Positions 33,203 through 38,517 of a stretch of DNA of 38,517 bases are shown piece by piece; the first letter of the stretch is position 1, and the number at the start of each line of letters is the position of its first letter. Under the pieces are notes generated by a model. That model had not been told where the DNA came from. It saw only the letters and a program-made list of their open reading frames with translations, and did no database searches. Source of the DNA: an uncultured Erysipelotrichaceae bacterium (GTDB lineage: Bacteria; Bacillota_I; Bacilli_A; Erysipelotrichales; Erysipelotrichaceae); NCBI GenBank assembly GCA_949289855.1, contig CASEPS010000029.1, positions 1-38,517 on the forward strand, in the 5' to 3' direction. The translations under genes were made by a program, and so were the position numbers.

Positions 33203-33990
33203 AAAATCCCCCATAAAATCATGAGTGCATGGAACCACATCAGACAGAAAATCAGACTGTCTACCCTGTCAAGAACCCCACCGTGTCCTGGCAGAAATGA
33301 ACCAAAGTCCTTAATGCCAAAATGACGTTTGATACTGGAAAAACCAAGATCACCTACCTGGGCAATCAAAGGCAGAGTCAAAGCACCGGTGAGTATTAAT
33401 GAAGCATCCAGTCCATCTAACACAAGAAGACCAAACAAACCCGAAGTGATCGCACCGGTAATATAACCACCAATACTGCCTTCCCATGTCTTGTTTGGAG
33501 AAACACGTGGTATAAGTTTGTGCTTGCCAAAGAAGACGCCAAAGAAATAGGCTCCTGTATCACAAAGGAATGTTGCAATGGCAACATAGATCATCAAAAG
33601 AAACCCATCATCGTCAAATGAGTAGAACTTCATCACACAGCGAAGTGCCATGCCAATCATGCACACAAGTACAAACGAATATGCCGCAAATTCGGCAGTT
33701 GTCTTTTCATCAATCAATACAGAAATAAACAATATCGTGACATAGATGGCCATGATTGCCATAAAATATTCAATGTCACAAATACACATTGCCATCATTG
33801 CCACAAAGTTGATCATCGTTGTCAGCCACTTTGCCTGTTCAGCCTGGATATTGGCAATCTCATATGCCGCAAGCGCAACAACAACAGTCACAAGAACCTT
33901 TAAAGGTATTCCACCCATGATCAATGGTGGAAGCGCAATGGCAATCAGTACAAATGCTGTCGCAATCTTGATCATCATCTTCTTGTTCAT
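33199..33990 (-). CDS. cdsA: Phosphatidate cytidylyltransferase
   Basis: CdsA makes CDP-diacylglycerol from CTP and phosphatidic acid, the branch point for membrane phospholipids. The 263-residue protein has about seven or eight membrane segments. It carries the family signature near the C-terminus, SFLPGHGGVLDRVDSL, and VSPNKTWEGSIGG earlier. It overlaps uppS and dxr by 4 bp each, so translation of the three is coupled. Confidence 0.96.
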   Translation of the reverse strand: MNKKMMIKIATAFVLIAIALPPLIMGGIPLKVLVTVVVALAAYEIANIQAEQAKWLTTMINFVAMMAMCICDIEYFMAIMAIYVTILFISVLIDEKTTAEFAAYSFVLVCMIGMALRCVMKFYSFDDDGFLLMIYVAIATFLCDTGAYFFGVFFGKHKLIPRVSPNKTWEGSIGGYITGAITSGLFGLLVLDGLDASLILTGALTLPLIAQVGDLGFSSIKRHFGIKDFGSFLPGHGGVLDRVDSLIFCLMWFHALMILWGIL

Positions 33991-34688
33991 GGTTTGACAC
34001 CTCCAAACCGTCTGTCACGATGACTATATTCTTCAAGACATCTCTCTAATACAGCAGGTGTGAATTCAGGCCAGGATTCCGGGATAAATTCAAGCTCAGC
34101 ATACGCAATCTGCCATAACAGATAGTTGGAAATACGCTGTTCCCCACTTGTGCGGATCAAAAGATCTACAGGTGGGAAGTCGCGTGTATCAAGATATGTA
34201 TCAAACTGTTCTTCTGTCAAAGAAAGATCAGCCTTGCCATCCACCACATCTTTGGCATATGCTCTTGCTGCACGGACAATCTCATCTCTTGAACCATAGT
34301 TGATGGCAATAATCAAAGAAAGTCCGGTATTATTCTCTGATTCCTTTGCGGCTTCCAGAAGCACATCGCGGGTAGCTTCCGGAAGAGGTGCAAGATCACC
34401 GATCAGACGGATTCTGAACCCTCTTTCGAGAAACTCCTTCATATACATCTTGAAAAGATACGCCGGAAGCTTCATCAGATAACCAACCTCATCCTGTGAA
34501 CGTTTCCAGTTCTCTGTAGAAAATGCATATAAAGTCAGATATTTCACACCCAGCTTGTCTGCCGCAATGGCAATCGTACGAACATTATCTGCCCCCACTT
34601 TATGACCAGCAGTTCTGGGCAACCCTTTTGCCTTTGCCCATCTTCCATTACCATCCATGATGATGGCAAGATGTCTGCACTCTTTCAT
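33987..34688 (-). CDS. uppS: Undecaprenyl diphosphate synthase
   Basis: UppS condenses isopentenyl diphosphate units with farnesyl diphosphate to make the C55 lipid carrier for cell-wall synthesis. The 233-residue protein carries IIMDGNGRWAK (catalytic D12), HKVGADNVR, YAFSTENWKRS, and the C-terminal DLLIRTSGEQRISNYLLWQ with the substrate-binding RTSGE..R.SN motif. GAGGT lies 7 bases before the start. It opens the uppS-cdsA-dxr-rseP operon, which has its own promoter. Confidence 0.97.
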   Translation of the reverse strand: MKECRHLAIIMDGNGRWAKAKGLPRTAGHKVGADNVRTIAIAADKLGVKYLTLYAFSTENWKRSQDEVGYLMKLPAYLFKMYMKEFLERGFRIRLIGDLAPLPEATRDVLLEAAKESENNTGLSLIIAINYGSRDEIVRAARAYAKDVVDGKADLSLTEEQFDTYLDTRDFPPVDLLIRTSGEQRISNYLLWQIAYAELEFIPESWPEFTPAVLERCLEEYSHRDRRFGGVKP

Positions 34689-34714
34689 ACTCTATACCTC
34701 ACAACGATTTAATA

Positions 34715-34720
34715 ATTATA
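34715..34720 (-). promoter_or_regulatory. -10 box of the uppS operon
   Basis: TATAAT on the minus strand is placed 27 bases before uppS, behind the rubredoxin terminator. The -35 region is weak (TTTCAT at 17 bp). Confidence 0.45.
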
Positions 34721-34740
34721 ACTGAAAAAATGACACAATG

Positions 34741-34761
34741 AAAAGGCTTATTCAAGCCTTT
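34741..34761 (-). terminator. Terminator after the rubredoxin gene
   Basis: On the minus strand an 8-bp stem AAAGGCTT/AAGCCTTT with loop GAAT is followed by TTCATTG and, a little later, TTTTTT. Confidence 0.6.
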
Positions 34762-34766
34762 CCATC

Positions 34767-34928
34767 TTACTCTTCGATTTTTGTGAACTCGCTTTTTGGT
34801 AAAGCGCACTCCGGACAGAACCAGTCTTCCGGAAGATCCTCAAATGCTGTTCCAGGTGCGATATTCTGTGAAGGATCACCGAGCATCGGATCATACACAT
34901 ATCCACATGGGCAGATATACTTATCCAT
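34767..34928 (-). CDS. Rubredoxin with a shortened first cysteine knuckle
   Basis: This 53-residue iron-sulfur electron carrier fits the rubredoxin family throughout ([25 protein letters not shown]). The four iron-binding cysteines are C6, C8, C38 and C41. The first pair is spaced CPCG (CxC) instead of the usual CxxCG, and the second knuckle has Ala in place of the conserved Gly (CPECA). GGAGG lies 10 bases before the ATG. Rubredoxins serve anaerobes as donors to oxygen and peroxide reductases, but no partner gene is adjacent; it lies between an ABC ATPase and uppS. Confidence 0.9.
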   Translation of the reverse strand: MDKYICPCGYVYDPMLGDPSQNIAPGTAFEDLPEDWFCPECALPKSEFTKIEE

Positions 34929-34983
34929 TTCCAAAAACCTCCGTACCCTTATTGTATGACATAGTACAGCAGGAAAACAGCAC

Positions 34984-36003
34984 TTACAGGAAAATCTTTT
35001 CCCTTACACGTTTGCCATTTTGATCAAACAGCAGTACTTTCTCTTCCAAAACACCCACAAACAGGGCACTGCCCTTTGGTCTTTCATCTAGCAGAAGACT
35101 GACTCTTTCTCCTTCGCAGCTGCCAGTTACAAGATATCGGTCTTCATAACGGGAAAGTGAATCAATCAATACAGGTATCGTCCCTTTTGAAACAAAGGAA
35201 GATGGTCTCACCAATACCGTATATGTGCCATCCGGTATGTCACAATGATAATCCAGAGATAATAGTGTAAACCTGCCATTTTTCACATGTATCTGATACT
35301 CATCTGGTATCAGGCTGCCAAAGAATGAAGCTGAAAATAACAATTCCGGATCATCAAACAATTTCCCCGGTGCTCCACTTTCTACAATCTCTCCATCATG
35401 TAACAAAAACACTGTATCTGCCATACGCATGGCATCACTCTGGTCATGTGTCACCATCACAAGCGTCATACCGTACTCTTCTTTGATGCGCATGATCTCT
35501 TCCAGCAGTGTATTGCGCAATGCAGGATCAAGGCTTGCGAATGGTTCATCCATCAATAAGATATCCGGCTTGCGCACGATGGCACGGGCAATGTCTACCC
35601 TCTGTTTTTCACCACCGGAAAGTGTGGAAGGATAACGGTTTAACAGATGCGAAATATGCAGTTTTTCTGCTGTATGTTTCACCATCTCGGCAATCTCATC
35701 TTTCTTGTACCCTGCATTATAAAGACCATAGGCTATGTTATCTTTGACCCGGGTATGCGGAAAGAGAGCTGCCCCCTGAAAGATCATGGCAATCGTTTTC
35801 CCATCCGCAATATGCATATTTCCAGATTGAGGATGCAACAGTCCGGCAATAACACGCAAAAGAGTTGTCTTACCTGAACCACTTGGTCCGGCAATTGCAC
35901 AGCAGCTCTTCTCTTTGACAGTTAAAGAAATATTGTGTAATGCTGCAAGATTTCCATACTTTAGTGTAACTTGCTGTAATTCAATGACGTCCATGCCTGC
36001 CAT
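34984..36003 (-). CDS. Orphan ABC transporter ATP-binding protein with C-terminal TOBE-like region
   Basis: The 339-residue ATPase has Walker [10 protein letters not shown] (about 39-47), Q-loop [14 protein letters not shown], signature LSGGEKQR, Walker [15 protein letters not shown] and switch histidine VTHD. Residues from about 240 form a TOBE/MOP-like extension, so it belongs with MalK/PotA/FbpC-type importers of sugars, polyamines or ferric ions. No permease or binding protein is nearby, so it must act with subunits encoded elsewhere. The first ATG (36003) has no ribosome site; a second at 35994 sits about where transcription from the -10 box at 36002-36007 would begin. Confidence 0.88.
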   Translation of the reverse strand: MAGMDVIELQQVTLKYGNLAALHNISLTVKEKSCCAIAGPSGSGKTTLLRVIAGLLHPQSGNMHIADGKTIAMIFQGAALFPHTRVKDNIAYGLYNAGYKKDEIAEMVKHTAEKLHISHLLNRYPSTLSGGEKQRVDIARAIVRKPDILLMDEPFASLDPALRNTLLEEIMRIKEEYGMTLVMVTHDQSDAMRMADTVFLLHDGEIVESGAPGKLFDDPELLFSASFFGSLIPDEYQIHVKNGRFTLLSLDYHCDIPDGTYTVLVRPSSFVSKGTIPVLIDSLSRYEDRYLVTGSCEGERVSLLLDERPKGSALFVGVLEEKVLLFDQNGKRVREKIFL

Positions 36004-36007
36004 TATA
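36002..36007 (-). promoter_or_regulatory. Extended -10 box overlapping the ABC ATPase start
   Basis: TGGTATAAT on the minus strand is an exact extended -10 element. It includes the first ATG, and the predicted transcription start falls near the second ATG at 35994, which would make a leaderless mRNA. Confidence 0.4.
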
Positions 36008-36011
36008 CCAT

Positions 36012-36042
36012 CAGAGCCAAAAAGAAAAACCGGTAACCGGTT
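36012..36042 (-). terminator. Rho-independent terminator after frr
   Basis: On the minus strand a 6-bp GC-rich stem AACCGG/CCGGTT with loop TTA is followed by TTTCTTTTT. Confidence 0.85.
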
Positions 36043-36050
36043 CTTCTCAC

Positions 36051-36599
36051 TTATACTTTGAGGACTTCAGCAGACTTCTTGTCCGCAATTTCATCAATCT
36101 TCTTTGTATACTTGTCAGTCAGCTTCTGGATTTCTTCCTTGGCATCCTTCTGTGTATCTTCATCCATTGTCTTATCCTTCTTGACTGCATCATTTGCATC
36201 ACGGCGGATATTACGGATCTGCACCTTGCATTCCTCAGCAATCTTGGAAACCTTCTTTGTCATTTCCTTACGTGTTTCACCAGTCAGTTCCGGAACGGTA
36301 AGACGGATGACAGAGCCATCATTAAGAGGTGCAATACCAAGATCAGCCTGGTTGCATGCTTTTTCAATATCCTTGAGGGAAGATGGATCATATGGTTTGA
36401 TGACAAGTGTTCTGCCTTCCTGGACAGAAATACCAGCAATCTGGTTGATTGGTGTCATGGAACCATAGTAGTCAACTTCAACTCTGTCGAGCATCTTGGC
36501 ATTTGCCATGCCTGTGCGGATCGTATTCAGTTCAGATGTCAGATGTTCGATCACCTTATCCATTCTGACAGTGCTGTTTTCAACAATTGGGTAAGCCAT
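36051..36599 (-). CDS. frr: Ribosome recycling factor
   Basis: Frr works with EF-G to split the ribosome after termination. The 182-residue protein has the standard length and features: the N-terminal helix with ELNTIRTGMANAKML, the domain II segment YYGSMTPINQIAGI, and ETRKEMTKKVSKIAEECKVQIRNIRRDAND in the long helices. AAAGGAG lies in the end of pyrH, which stops 2 bases before; the pyrH-frr pair is conserved across bacteria. Confidence 0.97.
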   Translation of the reverse strand: MAYPIVENSTVRMDKVIEHLTSELNTIRTGMANAKMLDRVEVDYYGSMTPINQIAGISVQEGRTLVIKPYDPSSLKDIEKACNQADLGIAPLNDGSVIRLTVPELTGETRKEMTKKVSKIAEECKVQIRNIRRDANDAVKKDKTMDEDTQKDAKEEIQKLTDKYTKKIDEIADKKSAEVLKV

Positions 36600-36601
36600 A
36601 T

Positions 36602-37344
<743 letters not shown>

Positions 37345-37400
37345 CATGAATGTTCTTCTCTTTTACCATGAAATTGTTTCATTGCACAAGCAAATCAGAA

Positions 37401-37406
37401 TATAAT
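37401..37406 (+). promoter_or_regulatory. -10 box of the ppx gene
   Basis: Consensus TATAAT is followed by GGAGG and the ATG at 37426; TTCATT lies 17 bp upstream as a weak -35. Confidence 0.45.
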
Positions 37407-37425
37407 GAACCTGGAGGAATTTTAT

Positions 37426-38298
37426 ATGACAAAGACTACCAGCATCATTGATATCGGTTCAAACACCATCGTCCTTGCGATTTATTCCATAGAGAACAAC
37501 ACATTGAAACTGATGGAAAGCATATCACAGGCAAAACATCTGGTTGGTTATATAGAAAATGGCAGAATGAGACAGGAAGGCATAGAAACTGCCTATGAAA
37601 CCGTCAGGGAATATATGGAACTTCTTTCCTTGCGCAACATAGAAGAAGTACATGCGGATATCACTGAATGTGGCAGAAACATCTCGAACCAGCAGGAACT
37701 CATCCATGCTGTACAGAAAGCTGGATGCAAGGATGTAAGAATTCTTACAGGACATGAAGAAGCCATGTCTGACTATTATGGGGCAGCCATCTCTTCCTCC
37801 CTGGATAGTGGTTTGCTCATCGATATTGGTGGAGGCTCTACCGAATTTGTATCCTTTGAAAATAAGAAAGCAACCGCAGCATATTCCATTCCCCTTGGTT
37901 GCGTAAGATTGAAAACGATGCCATATACCCCGGATACATCAAGACCATCGATTGAAGACATGCGCAGACGATATCCGGCAATGAAAAACTGTGCACATGC
38001 GATTGGCATTGGTGGAACGATCCGCTATACAACCTATGCCATGCAGAAACTATATGGTATTGGTGAAAGCTTCACCATCGAACAGGCAAAGGATTTTTAC
38101 AAACGCCTACAAAATGAAGAAACTGAAGCACGCACAGTACTCTACAGTATTGCGGACGAAGACAGAGCTTCTGTCATACTGCCAGGTATGGGCATGTTGA
38201 TAGCTGCCATGGAAAGCTTTGACATCGAAGTCATACACAAAAGCGAAAATGGGGTAAGAGAAGGATACCTTGCTCATTACATTCATCACCTTGTCTGA
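37426..38298 (+). CDS. Ppx/GppA-family phosphatase (exopolyphosphatase-like)
   Basis: This 290-residue protein has the ASKHA ATPase fold of exopolyphosphatase and (p)ppGpp phosphohydrolase. IIDIGSNTIVLAIY at the N-terminus and LLIDIGGGSTEFVSF near residue 137 are the two phosphate-binding motifs. It has only the two N-terminal domains, without the C-terminal HD-like domains of E. coli Ppx, as is common in small Firmicutes versions. It would act on polyphosphate ends or guanosine pentaphosphate; which one cannot be told. GGAGG precedes the start. It is divergent from pyrH. Confidence 0.9.
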   Translation: MTKTTSIIDIGSNTIVLAIYSIENNTLKLMESISQAKHLVGYIENGRMRQEGIETAYETVREYMELLSLRNIEEVHADITECGRNISNQQELIHAVQKAGCKDVRILTGHEEAMSDYYGAAISSSLDSGLLIDIGGGSTEFVSFENKKATAAYSIPLGCVRLKTMPYTPDTSRPSIEDMRRRYPAMKNCAHAIGIGGTIRYTTYAMQKLYGIGESFTIEQAKDFYKRLQNEETEARTVLYSIADEDRASVILPGMGMLIAAMESFDIEVIHKSENGVREGYLAHYIHHLV

Positions 38299-38327
38299 CA
38301 TATCATTACTACAATCAAATTACGAAT

Positions 38328-38366
38328 AACAGGAAGTACAGAATCACCTGTCCTTCCTGTTCTTTT
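38328..38366 (+). terminator. Terminator after the ppx gene
   Basis: 9-bp stem AACAGGAAG/CTTCCTGTT around a 16-nt loop that can form an inner ACAG/CTGT pairing, followed by CTTTT. It overlaps the end of the convergent Rpn-like remnant. Confidence 0.75.
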
Positions 38367-38517
38367 CAGATTCAATCATTTCCTTATGGATTACTGCAAG
38401 TTCTTCCGCTGTAACATCCACCACTTCCAATATCTCTTCATCCGTCGCCTCTAGATCAATCATCCTGCGGGCTATTCTCAACGCCGCTTCCTTTAGTCAT
38501 TGTGCAAAACCTTCTTT
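38344..38517 (-). pseudogene. 3' end of a second Rpn-like gene with an in-frame UGA
   Basis: Read from the window edge on the minus strand, the frame gives KEGFAQ, then TGA (38499-38497), then LKEAALRIARRMIDLEATDE and on to a TGA at 38346-38344. The charged helical tail ending in a short helix-turn-helix-like segment (EEILEVVDVTAEELAVI) resembles the C-terminus of the Rpn/PD-(D/E)XK protein at 7447-8538. UGA is a true stop in this genome, so the copy is probably broken. Only the last part is in the window. Confidence 0.6.

Overview
The window looks like chromosome of a low-to-mid GC member of the Bacillota (Firmicutes), plausibly an Erysipelotrichia-like gut anaerobe. Evidence: a DnaB/DnaI-type Firmicutes primosome pair, a mannose-family PTS, strong AGGAGG ribosome-binding sites, Rho-independent terminators after most units, and UGA used as an ordinary stop. 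The class-level placement is an inference; no rRNA or tRNA gene was seen.

Layout. (1) 1-7410 is accessory and transport. It holds a truncated GNAT acetyltransferase abutting palindromic DNA, a two-gene chromate-transporter pair with a divergent LysR regulator, a CLC-type anion transporter, an MFS transporter, and a MATE efflux gene overlapping its probable MerR regulator behind a promoter with the 19-bp spacer typical of MerR control. (2) 7447-8538 is an Rpn/PD-(D/E)XK family protein. (3) 8653-19078, all on the minus strand, is a housekeeping block read in the order radC, a metal-binding-protein-like lipoprotein, polA, mutM, coaE, dnaB, dnaI, pfkA, pyk; pfkA-pyk have their own promoter. (4) 19157-22427 holds PTS EIIA-EIIC-EIID (no EIIB) divergent from nagA, suggesting amino-sugar uptake and catabolism.

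(5) 22520-26672 is the most unusual part: a small protein with the predicted HPr secondary-structure order but no phosphorylatable histidine, a pair of overlapping unknown alpha-helical genes in more AT-rich DNA, a LysR gene broken by a one-base deletion, and several long perfect palindromes, followed by an aldo/keto reductase. (6) 26735-30950 is a cell-envelope module: a large secreted glucosaminidase and a membrane-anchored PASTA protein, preceded by a leader of about 490 nt that contains no credible gene. (7) 30990-37312 is the conserved pyrH-frr and uppS-cdsA-dxr-rseP block, with an orphan ABC ATPase and a rubredoxin inserted between the two groups. (8) The end holds a Ppx/GppA phosphatase and the 3' end of a second Rpn-like gene interrupted by an in-frame UGA.

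No complete insertion sequence, CRISPR array, phage gene or known defence system was recognised. The best leads are the long leader upstream of the glucosaminidase, the unknown pair at 22997-24629, the lipoprotein that has lost the usual metal-binding histidines, and the palindrome cluster around the damaged LysR gene.
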